Assembly: GCA_023388605.1 (NCBI GenBank) | Contig: JAEWFX010000015.1 | Span: 1 to 18,970 of the forward strand | Direction: 5' to 3' | Length of the DNA: 18,970 nucleotides | DNA from: Bacillota bacterium | GTDB lineage: Bacteria; Bacillota; Clostridia; Saccharofermentanales; DTU023 | The notes under the pieces: generated by a model | Told to the model about the DNA's origin: nothing | The model's input: only the letters and a program-made list of their open reading frames with translations | The model's database searches: none | Shown: positions 9,059 to 18,490 of the stretch, piece by piece | How positions within the stretch are numbered: the stretch's first letter is position 1 | Layout of the letters: each line of letters starts with the position of its first letter | Position numbers and translations under genes: made by a program

Positions 9059-11556
9059 AAAAGATAAAGTTAAAACAGCATCAAGCTATACATAAAGCTC
9101 CGCATATCAATGCTGTAACGCGCCATGATCTGTCGTTGATGAAGGGTCATATAACTTCTGCACGCAATACCAGCCAATTACAGCGTATCTTAGATTTATT
9201 CATCTACAGTATTATCACTGTGATCTTCAGTTATGTTGTCACTGATTTCGTGCTAACTCTCCTAGGTAGCAGTCTGGGCTACACTGAGGCTATTGTCGGC
9301 CGTCTCTTGATCACAGCGATAGTTATCTTTTCTTGCTATATACCTAAGGTCGGCTATGCACTATTGGGAATGACAGTCATCTTTACTCTCTTATCAAGTA
9401 TGCTGTCAGGCGTTGCACAGTGGTTCTCTTCCTTTAATATCATCAGCAATTTACGCACGGCCTTCACTCTATTCGGTCAAAGTGGAGCAGTGACACTGAC
9501 GGATAGCGTAAAAAATACTTTAATTTATTTCCTCTGTGTTCTGATAACGGTATTAATCTGGTCTAAACCTGCGCCCATCTTGCTTTCGATCCTCTTGGTG
9601 TTACCGATCATTTTCTTAGAGAAAATCTCTACCGCAGATACATGGTGTATTTTTATCGGCTTATTTTGTCTAGCAGCTATATATGCGCGCCACAGCACCA
9701 AAAAGGTTTCCTGGCGCAAACACATTCAACTTCCGCCAGTCATTTTGATCTCTGTTCTTTTACTTTTAGTTTTCTCTGTCAGCAAACTTTTGCCAGCAGA
9801 TTTTTTGGTAAATAAAAATTTATCGAATTATCTAGAAAAGCATATACGTGAACAACGTTCACATATCGACCATATCAATTACTACGAATTCAGTATCCGA
9901 GATACAGGATTCTATCCTGAAGAGAAACGCTTAGGCGGCAAGGTTAATCCTTCAGACTCACGCTTCTTATTGATCACTGCTCCCAAAGATAGTTTCTATC
10001 TTAAAGGTACGGTATTTACTGATTTCACTGGTATTTCTTGGCAACCATCACTGATGAAGCCCAATTATCGTTTTTATAATCAAAATCCTTTAGCTGAGCA
10101 GACTGATCGCCTGCATACAGGGGAGCAAGATTCAAAGCTCACTACACTGTTGAGTAGTCTATATAAGAAGGCACAATTAAATATCTATCCTGTCACATAT
10201 CCACAGCAAATTATTTTCAATGCTGGCAAAATTGAGAAGATCACCATGCCTGCAGCTGAATTGACAAGTGATATTAAACAAGAATTCACTGAGATATACG
10301 CAAAAAATAAATCAGCTAACCCAGTGAATGACAACGACACTACCTTAGATAAGATCGATGGTGAAGAGCCACAGATACCAGTCTTCTTCAATGATTATGG
10401 GCAACTCTACGCCACTAATGTTTTAGATGAAAAGGGTTACCATCTACAAGGTGAAATCAGCATGTCGCTGACTGCAGAGTTAGAACTGCAGATCAGTGAA
10501 GCACTCAAATCTGGCAACACTGACTTTATAAAAGAAAAATCTAAGACAGATTATCGCTCTGTTATCGAAGCCAAAGATGCTGGACTCGCTAAAATCCTCT
10601 ATAGTGATGAATCCAAAGATGCTGTATCAGTCTGGCATAAACTGCTGTCGGCACGAGATTATCTGCGTACCAAATATCAGTACACATTGAATACAGTCAC
10701 CCCACAAGTATCTGAAGATTTCTTTGCTCATTTTCTGGATACCAAAAAGGGTTATTGCACATATTTTGGTACTGCGATGACTCTGATAGCTCGAGAATTA
10801 GGATTGGAAGCTAATTATATTGAGGGTTTCATCGTACCAGAAGCTGATGCGAACGATGCTGTAAATACTCGTTACATCAAGTTTAATCAAGCTCATGCTT
10901 GGACAGAGATAGAATTAGCGGACGTAGGTAAAGTGATCATCGATGCTACACCTTCAGACGCTCTTTCTCAGATGATGAATATACAGCAAGAAGATGTAGA
11001 TACTGAACCTACAACAACAACGACGACGACGACAACTACTACCACAACAACTAGTCACCCGTCTTCGCACAACAATACAACTAGAAAATCTCTTAATTTA
11101 GGTTGGTTATTGCTGCCATTGCTGTTGTTACTGGGGCTAGTTATTGCCTTAGTTGCCTATTTGTTCTGGTCAAGACGTCGTTACTTTTATCTGAATAGGT
11201 TACATGATCCCCAATATCTCTGGTATTGTTTTGAACGTGATCAAAATGGTTTGATAAGCTATCTACTAGTAGACATACATCGCTTAGCTGCATTGCTTGA
11301 TCATCAAATCAGCAATGACTGTACCGTGCAAAATATTATTTTTGATCTTGGTAAAGTATGTAATATAGACGTCGATACCATACAGGCTAGCTATCGTGTT
11401 TTTGACCAGATGATGTATGCAAATCAGATGCCAAACGTAGATGATGTTACGAGATTATTCTCCTACTACTCTGAACTCGAGGCTAATGTTAAGTCTAAAT
11501 TTACAAAGAAACAGTATTTCTGGAAGAGAATAGCTAAAATCAACTTGCCAGAATAG
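9055..11556 (+). CDS. Transmembrane transglutaminase-like protein (TgpA-like)
   Basis: An 833-residue membrane protein. A basic N-terminus is followed by about seven hydrophobic helices between residues 46 and 244, then a large external domain (about 245-680), one helix (about 682-705) and a cytoplasmic C-terminal region (706-833) in the position of DUF4129. The external domain carries a transglutaminase-like core with a complete triad: C568 in KGYCTYFGTAM, H614 in AHAWTE and D630 in IIDATPS. It is therefore potentially catalytic, as a cysteine protease or transamidase; the substrate is unknown. A run of 14 threonines (653-666) and a Ser/Thr/His/Asn stretch link this core to the last helix. 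Architecture and the MoxR-DUF58 context match the TgpA type. The start overlaps the DUF58 stop by four bases; miaB begins eight bases downstream. Confidence 0.92.
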   Translation: MKKIKLKQHQAIHKAPHINAVTRHDLSLMKGHITSARNTSQLQRILDLFIYSIITVIFSYVVTDFVLTLLGSSLGYTEAIVGRLLITAIVIFSCYIPKVGYALLGMTVIFTLLSSMLSGVAQWFSSFNIISNLRTAFTLFGQSGAVTLTDSVKNTLIYFLCVLITVLIWSKPAPILLSILLVLPIIFLEKISTADTWCIFIGLFCLAAIYARHSTKKVSWRKHIQLPPVILISVLLLLVFSVSKLLPADFLVNKNLSNYLEKHIREQRSHIDHINYYEFSIRDTGFYPEEKRLGGKVNPSDSRFLLITAPKDSFYLKGTVFTDFTGISWQPSLMKPNYRFYNQNPLAEQTDRLHTGEQDSKLTTLLSSLYKKAQLNIYPVTYPQQIIFNAGKIEKITMPAAELTSDIKQEFTEIYAKNKSANPVNDNDTTLDKIDGEEPQIPVFFNDYGQLYATNVLDEKGYHLQGEISMSLTAELELQISEALKSGNTDFIKEKSKTDYRSVIEAKDAGLAKILYSDESKDAVSVWHKLLSARDYLRTKYQYTLNTVTPQVSEDFFAHFLDTKKGYCTYFGTAMTLIARELGLEANYIEGFIVPEADANDAVNTRYIKFNQAHAWTEIELADVGKVIIDATPSDALSQMMNIQQEDVDTEPTTTTTTTTTTTTTTSHPSSHNNTTRKSLNLGWLLLPLLLLLGLVIALVAYLFWSRRRYFYLNRLHDPQYLWYCFERDQNGLISYLLVDIHRLAALLDHQISNDCTVQNIIFDLGKVCNIDVDTIQASYRVFDQMMYANQMPNVDDVTRLFSYYSELEANVKSKFTKKQYFWKRIAKINLPE
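11011..11052 (+). repeat. Threonine codon tract in the transglutaminase-like gene
   Basis: Fourteen consecutive ACN codons: three ACA, four ACG, one ACA, two ACT, one ACC, two ACA, one ACT. The tract encodes polythreonine just before the final membrane helix. Mixed synonymous codons suggest that threonine itself is selected, probably as an extended, possibly glycosylated stalk. Length changes would be in frame. Confidence 0.9.
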
Positions 11557-11564
11557 GAAGAAGA

Positions 11565-13088
11565 ATGAAAAGAGATACAGTTGCAATTTCACCCATAGAA
11601 GTAGGTAAGCAAGACGAATTTTTAGGACAATTAGCAGACTACTCTGAGCGTTTTCGCAAAAGACAGGGCCGCTATCCCACTTATCATGTCCGCACTTTTG
11701 GTTGTCAACAAAATGAAGCTGACAGCGAAGTTATAGCTGGTATGCTGACAGCCGCAGGCTTTGAAGAGACAAATAAATATGAAACTGCGGATATCACGGT
11801 TATCAATACCTGCAGTGTACGTGAGAATGCAGATAATCATCTGTTTGGTCATCTAGGTATTCTTAAAACGCTCTACCGCAAAAATAAAAGTCGTCTGACC
11901 GTGCTTTGCGGTTGTATGTTCACACAAAAACACCATGTAGATAAGATCAAGAAGAGCTATTCTTTCGTCAATTTAATCTTTGCACCGCAGGATATGTATC
12001 GTTTTCCGCAGATGTTATTCAAGGCTTTGGATAACACTTCTGATATGCAGGTAGCGGTGAGTGATTTCGATACTATGGTGGAAGGTTTGCCCATCCAACG
12101 TAAGCGTAAACACCGTGCTCTGATCTCCATCATGTACGGCTGTGATCATTACTGTACCTACTGTATTGTCCCATATACACGCGGACGAGAACGCAGTCGT
12201 ATGCCTTCCGATATTTTGGCTGAAGTCAGGGAAGTTGCAGAGCAAGGATTTCCTGAAGTAATGTTGTTAGGTCAAAATGTCAATGCCTGGGGCAAGGATT
12301 TCAACCGTCGTGAGATATTTGATCAAGCTGCTCCAGAGATACGTGATTTCGCTGATTTGCTCAGAGCTATAGCAGCCATCCCTGGTATACGTCGTATTCG
12401 CTACATGAGTCCCTATCCACGCGATTTCACTCAGAAGGTGATAGAGGCCATCGGAGATTGTCCCAGTATTACACCGCATATTCACCTGCCTCTACAGAGC
12501 GGCAGCAATCAAGTCTTACGCCGTATGCGTCGTGGTTACGATCGCGATAAGTTTTTAGATATTGTCCGTGATGCACGTGCTGCCAGACCTGGTATCAGTA
12601 TCACTACTGATATTATTGTCGGTTTTCCTGGTGAGACAGACGCTGATTTTGAGGACACTCTCGACCTGATGGAAAAAGTACGTTTTGACAGTGCTTTCAC
12701 TTTCATTTATTCACCGCGTCCAGGTACTCCTGCCGCTGAATATACCGATCAAGTAGATGAAAAAATTGTCAGTGAGCGTTTTGAGCGTCTGCTAGCTTTA
12801 CAGAATCAACATAGTTTAGAAAGCAACAAGCAACTAGAAGGTGAGAGGGTAGAAGTGCTCTTAGAAGGCACTAGTACTGGCGATCCCAATGTTTTGACTG
12901 GCCGTACCGCCGATTTCAAATTGATCAATTGCGAGCTCAGTTCAGCGGTTAAAGAAAAGATGCCTGCTGAGGCTTTTTTTCAAGATGCATTGAATTCAGA
13001 TTTTTTTGAAGGGAAATTTGCCATGGTAGATATCAGCAAAGCTAAAACTTTTTCCTTAGAAGGTGAGTTGATCGAGTTACAATGCTGA
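11565..13088 (+). CDS. miaB: tRNA-2-methylthio-N6-dimethylallyladenosine synthase MiaB
   Basis: A radical-SAM methylthiotransferase that converts i6A37 to ms2i6A37 in tRNAs reading UNN codons, using two iron-sulfur clusters. The N-terminal UPF0004 domain carries three cluster cysteines: C47 (VRTFGCQQNEADSE), C83 (NTCSVREN) and C117 (LCGCM). The radical-SAM motif CDHYCTYC supplies C193, C197 and C200, followed by IVPYTRGRERSR. The FSPRPGT-like region (YSPRPGTPAAEY) and a C-terminal TRAM domain (from about residue 425, GERVEVLLEGTS) complete the family layout. At 507 residues it has an N-terminal extension of about 35-40 residues relative to the E. coli protein, as is common in Bacillota. AGGAAG lies four bases before the ATG. 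It overlaps mutS by seven bases. Confidence 0.96.
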   Translation: MKRDTVAISPIEVGKQDEFLGQLADYSERFRKRQGRYPTYHVRTFGCQQNEADSEVIAGMLTAAGFEETNKYETADITVINTCSVRENADNHLFGHLGILKTLYRKNKSRLTVLCGCMFTQKHHVDKIKKSYSFVNLIFAPQDMYRFPQMLFKALDNTSDMQVAVSDFDTMVEGLPIQRKRKHRALISIMYGCDHYCTYCIVPYTRGRERSRMPSDILAEVREVAEQGFPEVMLLGQNVNAWGKDFNRREIFDQAAPEIRDFADLLRAIAAIPGIRRIRYMSPYPRDFTQKVIEAIGDCPSITPHIHLPLQSGSNQVLRRMRRGYDRDKFLDIVRDARAARPGISITTDIIVGFPGETDADFEDTLDLMEKVRFDSAFTFIYSPRPGTPAAEYTDQVDEKIVSERFERLLALQNQHSLESNKQLEGERVEVLLEGTSTGDPNVLTGRTADFKLINCELSSAVKEKMPAEAFFQDALNSDFFEGKFAMVDISKAKTFSLEGELIELQC

Positions 13089-15691
13089 TCAAAGATATCG
13101 ACACAACCAAACTCACACCTATGATGCAGCAGTACATCAAGGCTAAAAAAGAGCAACCAGATTGCTTGCTTTTCTTCAGAATGGGCGATTTTTATGAATT
13201 GTTTTTCGATGATGCTCTGGCTGCAGCTAAGGCTCTTGAGTTGACTCTGACATCACGCAATTGTGGACTACCTGAACGAGCACCGATGTGTGGTGTTCCA
13301 CATCATGCTGCTGATAATTACATCAATCGCCTTATCAAACAGGGTTTTCGCGTCGCTATTTGCGAGCAGATAGAAGATCCTGCTTTGGCTAAAGGACTAG
13401 TCAAACGCAGCATCGTTCGTGTAATCACACCTGGTACAGTCACAGATGAAAAAATACTCGATCAAACTAAGTACGCCTATTTGACCTCAGTCTTCAAATT
13501 GGGGGATTGTTATGGTCTAGCTTATTGTGATATTTCCAGCGGACTTTTTCTTGCCACAGAATTCAGCGGTGTGCGTAATTCAACCAAATTATTAGATGAA
13601 TTAGCACGTATCAGGCCTGCTGAATTGATCTCCAATCAAGATTTTAGAGATTTATATCTAGAGCAAAAGTTATCTTATCCTCACACTGTTGTGCCCGATG
13701 AATATTTTTCTCTGAATGAAAATAATGATTTCGTCCAGTTGAAACAAGCCATAACCGAAGCTAAAACTAACAAGCAGGAATTGTGGGTCAAAGCAGCTGC
13801 TAGCTTGCTCGCTTATGTGGTGGATACTCAAAAGCTCAATCCCTTACATTTTGCTGAAGTCAAGTATTATCGCTTCAATAATTTTATGATTCTCGATGAT
13901 ACAGCTAGGCGGAATTTGGAATTGACTGAGACTATTAGAGATCAGAAACGCAAAGGATCACTCTTGTGGTCGATCGATAAAACCAAGAGCAACATGGGAC
14001 AACGTATGTTGCGTAATTGGTTGGAGCAACCGCTTATCGATCGCGACGATATCCTCTATCGTCAGCAAGCTGTCGGTGAATTGATCGATCGTTTTATCGT
14101 CCGGCAGGAATTGCGTGAATTATTATCAGGTATCTATGATCTGGAGCGCCTAGCGAGCAAATTGGTATATAACAGTCTGAATGCTCGTGATCTCAAGTCG
14201 TTGCAGTTTACCCTATCTCGCATACCCGATATCCACAGATGTTTGAATCAACCACAATCCGACTATCTGCAACATCTCTACCAAGAATTATTTAGCCTGC
14301 CTGAATTACAGCGAGAATTAGCAGCGGCGTTGAAAGATGAACTACCGATCAGCACGCGTGAAGGCGGCATGATCAATGATGGCTATGATCAGTTGGTAGA
14401 TGAATATCGAGAAGCAGATAACAACGGTAAACAGTGGTTGCTCGACCTCGAAAATTCGGAAAAAGAAAAAACAGGCATCAAAAATCTGCGGGTCAAATAC
14501 AATCGTGTATTCGGTTATTTTATTGAAGTTTCTAAAGGTAAAATAGCTGAAGTGCCCGATTACTATATACGCCGACAAACCCTCGCCAACAATGAACGTT
14601 TCACGACACCAGAACTAAAAGAGGTCGAGGATAGATTGCTAGGTGCTTCACAAAAACTATTAGAAAGAGAATATGAAATATTCTGCCAATTGCGTAATCT
14701 AGCGCTGCAAAACCTGCGTAAACTACAAGCTAATGCTCATGCACTAGCCCAATTAGATGTTCTCTGTAGTCTGGCTGAGGTAGCCGAACGCAATAATTAT
14801 TGTCGACCCGAAATCATAGATGAACCCATCATCAACTACAGTGCAGGTCGCCATCCAGTGGTAGAATTGATGTTGGAAGATAGCAGCTTTGTCGCCAATG
14901 ATCTTCTGCTAGATCAGAATAAATCTTTGATGATTTTGACAGGTCCGAACATGGCAGGTAAGTCTACCTTTATGCGTCAAACAGCACTGATCGCTCTATT
15001 GACCCAGATCGGTAGCTATGTACCGTGTAATAGTTGTCATATTGGCATTTTTGATCGTATCTTTACTAGAGTCGGCGCTTCAGATGATGTGAGTGCCGGT
15101 AAATCAACCTTCATGGTTGAGATGACGGAGATGGCAGAGATTCTGCGTGAGGCCACAGCTAATAGTTTGTTGATCTTAGATGAAATTGGACGCGGAACAT
15201 CAACTTTTGACGGGCTGGCTATAGCTCGTTCAGTAGTAGAAAAACTTGCAGATAAGCAGTCCTTTGGCTCACTCACTCTATTCGCAACACATTATCATGA
15301 GCTGACTGAATTAGCTGAACAAAATCCTCATATTTTTAATAGTCATATCGAGGTTGCGGAACAAAATGGAGATATTGTTTTTCTCCACCATATACGCGAT
15401 GGTGGCAGCGATGATAGTTATGGCATCGACGTCGCTAAGCTGGCTGGCTTACCCTTAGACATTATCGCCAGAGCTAAGAGCATATTGCGTAACTTAGAAA
15501 ATAATCAGACTATATCAGCATTCTCTGACAGTGAATTGACCGAGTGGCAGACCAGTAAAATATCCTCAGATGCTGAGAATTACCGTGAGTTAATCAACGA
15601 AATAAAGCACTTAGATCTCAATAGACTAACACCGTTAGAAGCATTGACCTTGATAGCTGAATGGCAGAAGAAAGTGAATAGAGATGATTAG
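13082..15691 (+). CDS. mutS: DNA mismatch repair protein MutS
   Basis: Recognises mismatches and small loops and recruits MutL. At 869 residues it is of normal length. The mismatch-binding motif is intact in MGDFYELFFDDA (F37 and E39), followed by the connector, the lever and clamp domains (including the LRVKYNRVFGYFIEVSK segment) and the ATPase domain with Walker A GPNMAGKS (621-628, K627), the DDVSAGKSTFMVEM loop, Walker B LILDEIGRGTSTFDG (D700-E701) and the ATHYHEL signature. The C-terminus LTPLEALTLIAEWQ fits the usual helix-turn-helix tetramer domain. Start and stop overlap miaB by seven and mutL by eight bases, with no strong ribosome binding site, implying coupled translation. The linker after the ATPase has QTISAF where a clamp-binding motif would be expected. 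Confidence 0.98.
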   Translation: MLIKDIDTTKLTPMMQQYIKAKKEQPDCLLFFRMGDFYELFFDDALAAAKALELTLTSRNCGLPERAPMCGVPHHAADNYINRLIKQGFRVAICEQIEDPALAKGLVKRSIVRVITPGTVTDEKILDQTKYAYLTSVFKLGDCYGLAYCDISSGLFLATEFSGVRNSTKLLDELARIRPAELISNQDFRDLYLEQKLSYPHTVVPDEYFSLNENNDFVQLKQAITEAKTNKQELWVKAAASLLAYVVDTQKLNPLHFAEVKYYRFNNFMILDDTARRNLELTETIRDQKRKGSLLWSIDKTKSNMGQRMLRNWLEQPLIDRDDILYRQQAVGELIDRFIVRQELRELLSGIYDLERLASKLVYNSLNARDLKSLQFTLSRIPDIHRCLNQPQSDYLQHLYQELFSLPELQRELAAALKDELPISTREGGMINDGYDQLVDEYREADNNGKQWLLDLENSEKEKTGIKNLRVKYNRVFGYFIEVSKGKIAEVPDYYIRRQTLANNERFTTPELKEVEDRLLGASQKLLEREYEIFCQLRNLALQNLRKLQANAHALAQLDVLCSLAEVAERNNYCRPEIIDEPIINYSAGRHPVVELMLEDSSFVANDLLLDQNKSLMILTGPNMAGKSTFMRQTALIALLTQIGSYVPCNSCHIGIFDRIFTRVGASDDVSAGKSTFMVEMTEMAEILREATANSLLILDEIGRGTSTFDGLAIARSVVEKLADKQSFGSLTLFATHYHELTELAEQNPHIFNSHIEVAEQNGDIVFLHHIRDGGSDDSYGIDVAKLAGLPLDIIARAKSILRNLENNQTISAFSDSELTEWQTSKISSDAENYRELINEIKHLDLNRLTPLEALTLIAEWQKKVNRDD

Positions 15692-17570
15692 AGTTTTAGA
15701 TACCTTGACCGCAAATAGTATCGCTGCTGGTGAAGTAATCGAGCGTCCTGCTGCAGTGGTGAAAGAGTTGGTAGAAAACTCCATCGACGCAGGTGCAACC
15801 AAAATAGATGTATCTATCGAAGGTGGCGGCATCAAATTGATACGTGTCCGAGACAATGGCTGTGGAATGTCCTATGATGATGCAAAGCTGTGTTTTGTAC
15901 GTCATGCCACATCCAAAATCAGTCAGATATCAGATCTCAACAATCTACGCACCATGGGTTTTCGCGGTGAAGCTCTGGCAAGTATATCGGCTGTTTCACG
16001 CACTACTCTAGTGACTCGTCAAATAGGAGCAGATCGAGCCTACAAAATTGTTATCGAAGGCACTGACATCATTGAGAGTGGGGAAGTGGGTGCTGCCGAA
16101 GGTACCACTATAGAAGTAAAAAAATTGTTTTTTAATACACCTGCTCGCTATAAATTTCTTAAACGTGACAGTACAGAAGCAGGCTATATCGAAGATGCTT
16201 TAGTTCATATCGCTCTCGCTCATCCTCAGATTGCTTTCAGTCTCGAAAAAGATGGGGTAGAAGTACTGCGTACACCTGGTAAAGCTGATTTGAAAAGTAC
16301 CATCTACGCTTTGCTCGGCAAACAGATAGCAGATAATCTGATTCCGCTGAATTACTCCAATGGTGAAGTAGCTGTCAGCGGTTACATCGCTGCACCTTCC
16401 ATCTCTAGAAACAATCGCAGAGGCTACTATATTTTGGTCAATCAACGTAGTGTACAGTCATCTATTGCCCAAGTAGCGATAGAAGAAGCTTGTCGCACTC
16501 GCTTCATGAAAAAGCGTTTCCCAGTGATTTTGATCGATCTGAAAGTGCCTACTAATTTTGTCGATGTCAACATACATCCACAGAAATTACAGGTTAAATT
16601 TCGCGACGACAATACAGTTTTTCGTGCTATCTACCATGCTGTCAAAGATGCTTTAGAAGAAGGCGGCAAAATTACTCAGGCTAGCGAGTTAGCACCGAAC
16701 ACTATCACAGTTCAAACAGCAAAAAACGATTTTAAAGAAATAAGATCACAACAATTAGATTTTCTCAATCAGGTGCCAAAGAAAATAGACTATAGTGTAC
16801 CAGCTGCAAGCGTCGTCAAATTTGCCGATGCTAACACAGAACAGGAAGCAAAGAGCAAACCCGTAGAGAATTATCCACCTCCTGTTGTTTTAACACAGCC
16901 ATCTACAGTAGAAGTAGAGGCTGAAAAATCTCCTAATAACCTTAAAATTGTAGATGCTGATAATAATGGCTGTATAGATATTTCTGAGCTAGCAGATGTT
17001 GAGATCCTAGGCCAAGTATTCAACACCTTTATCCTGGTGAAAAACTCAAAGCATTTGCTGTTAATTGATCAGCACGCCGCTCATGAGAGGATACTCTACG
17101 AACAATTTACCGCAGAGCGTTTTGCTGCTGAAGAAAAGATTTATCGCCGTGAATTACTATCTGCTGAGACCATCAGTGTGACGCTCTCGCAGATGGCAGC
17201 ACTCGAGAAATATCAGGATAAGTTCTTAGAATTAGGTTTTGAATACGAAATATTCGGTGAAAAAACTATTGTTCTGAGAGCTGTACCAGATTTGCCACGC
17301 AAACGCTTTGAACGTGAGAGCTTTATAGATCTCATCGCTTTGGCCGAGAATGATCTGCTGGATAAAGTGGATTTAATCGATGAAATGTATCATACATTAG
17401 CGTGTAAAGCTGCAATTAAAGCGAATGATCCGTTGAGCAGGGAAGAGATAATTGCCTTGATAAAAGACCTACAGAAATTGAAAAATCCCTATCAATGTCC
17501 GCATGGCAGACCTACCATCGTCTATCTAGACCGTCAAGATCTCGATAAATTATTTAAGCGTATAGTATGA
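15684..17570 (+). CDS. mutL: DNA mismatch repair endonuclease MutL
   Basis: ATP-gated mismatch repair mediator. The N-terminal GHKL ATPase shows E28 and N32 in KELVENSIDAGA, DNGCGM, GFRGEAL and NTPARYKF. A variable proline-containing linker (about 345-440) follows. The C-terminal domain has the metal-dependent nicking motif DQHAAHERILYE (462-473), ACKAAIKAND and CPHGRP (from C605), so this is an endonuclease-type MutL as in organisms without MutH. At 628 residues the length is normal. The region aligning with the clamp-binding motif of Bacillus subtilis MutL reads RELLSA (489-494) rather than a Q.....P form. The gene overlaps mutS by eight and miaA by four bases. Confidence 0.98.
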   Translation: MIRVLDTLTANSIAAGEVIERPAAVVKELVENSIDAGATKIDVSIEGGGIKLIRVRDNGCGMSYDDAKLCFVRHATSKISQISDLNNLRTMGFRGEALASISAVSRTTLVTRQIGADRAYKIVIEGTDIIESGEVGAAEGTTIEVKKLFFNTPARYKFLKRDSTEAGYIEDALVHIALAHPQIAFSLEKDGVEVLRTPGKADLKSTIYALLGKQIADNLIPLNYSNGEVAVSGYIAAPSISRNNRRGYYILVNQRSVQSSIAQVAIEEACRTRFMKKRFPVILIDLKVPTNFVDVNIHPQKLQVKFRDDNTVFRAIYHAVKDALEEGGKITQASELAPNTITVQTAKNDFKEIRSQQLDFLNQVPKKIDYSVPAASVVKFADANTEQEAKSKPVENYPPPVVLTQPSTVEVEAEKSPNNLKIVDADNNGCIDISELADVEILGQVFNTFILVKNSKHLLLIDQHAAHERILYEQFTAERFAAEEKIYRRELLSAETISVTLSQMAALEKYQDKFLELGFEYEIFGEKTIVLRAVPDLPRKRFERESFIDLIALAENDLLDKVDLIDEMYHTLACKAAIKANDPLSREEIIALIKDLQKLKNPYQCPHGRPTIVYLDRQDLDKLFKRIV

Positions 17571-18487
17571 GCAAAAAAGTATTAGTTATCTGTGGAGCAA
17601 CTGCCTCTGGTAAATCTAAACTCGCCATAGATCTCGCCCAGCACTACAGCGGGGAGATAGTCTCTGCTGATTCTATGCAGATCTATCGAGATATGAATAT
17701 AGGTACAGCAAAAGTAGGGCGTGCAGAACAGGATATTGTCAAGCATCACATGATCGACATCATCAGCCCTTTACAAAAATACAGTGTCGCTAAGTATTGT
17801 GATGACGCCAGAAGAGTTTTGCGTAGTCTGTTAGATTCTGACAAGCAGCCCATTATCTGTGGTGGAACTGGCCAATACATCAATGCCTTAGTTGATCATT
17901 TAGAATTCTCCGGCGCAGAAATCAGCGATGATCAAAGGCAAGAGATAGCAGCGGAGATTACAGCTGATAATTGTGCAGAATACCACACTGAGATGCAGAG
18001 ATTGGATCCTGAACATGCCAGTAAAGTAGCAAGCAGCGATCTCAAGCGAATTCGCCGTTTTTTTGAACTATACAAAAGTAGTGGTATCACCATATCTGAA
18101 GCGAATAGATTATCCCAGACAGCAGAAAAGGAATTCGATTTCCAAGTTTTTTGTCTGTTGCCAGAACGCGAAAAACTCTACGATAGCATCAATCTACGTA
18201 CTAGGGAGATGTTTGCAGAAGGATTGGTTGAAGAGACAGAACAATTACTTTATAAATATCCAGGTGTTGAGTACACACAAGCTTTTAAAGCCATCGGTTA
18301 TAATCTATGCCATCAATTCATCAACGGTGAATTGACCATAGATCAAGCCATAGAGTTGACAGCACAAAAGACCAGAAATTACGCCAAACGCCAGTATACC
18401 TGGTTCAAAGCTCGCAGAGATTATCTAAAATTAGAGCATAATACAGATAAATTTGCTAAAATTGTCGATGTATTTAAGAGAGATTGA
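17567..18487 (+). CDS. miaA: tRNA dimethylallyltransferase MiaA
   Basis: Transfers a dimethylallyl group to N6 of A37 in tRNAs reading UNN codons, giving the substrate for MiaB. The P-loop is GATASGKS (10-17), followed by the signature SADSMQIYRDMNIGTAK, GGTGQYINALVD, the YTQAFKAIGY segment and the C-terminal RQYTWFKAR that closes the family profile. At 306 residues it has the usual length and all expected motifs. The ATGA overlap with the mutL stop indicates coupling. In many bacteria hfq follows miaA, but here the next gene is an unrelated membrane protein. Confidence 0.97.
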   Translation: MSKKVLVICGATASGKSKLAIDLAQHYSGEIVSADSMQIYRDMNIGTAKVGRAEQDIVKHHMIDIISPLQKYSVAKYCDDARRVLRSLLDSDKQPIICGGTGQYINALVDHLEFSGAEISDDQRQEIAAEITADNCAEYHTEMQRLDPEHASKVASSDLKRIRRFFELYKSSGITISEANRLSQTAEKEFDFQVFCLLPEREKLYDSINLRTREMFAEGLVEETEQLLYKYPGVEYTQAFKAIGYNLCHQFINGELTIDQAIELTAQKTRNYAKRQYTWFKARRDYLKLEHNTDKFAKIVDVFKRD

Positions 18488-18490
18488 ATT

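Noticed and set aside
11011..11052. ACN repeat as a phase-variable switch
   Set aside because: The unit is three bases, so slippage changes length but not frame, and mixed codons limit slippage. It cannot act as an on/off switch.
18063..18335. Plus-strand open frame of 90 codons inside miaA
   Set aside because: It is wholly contained in miaA in another frame, and the miaA frame carries all family motifs.
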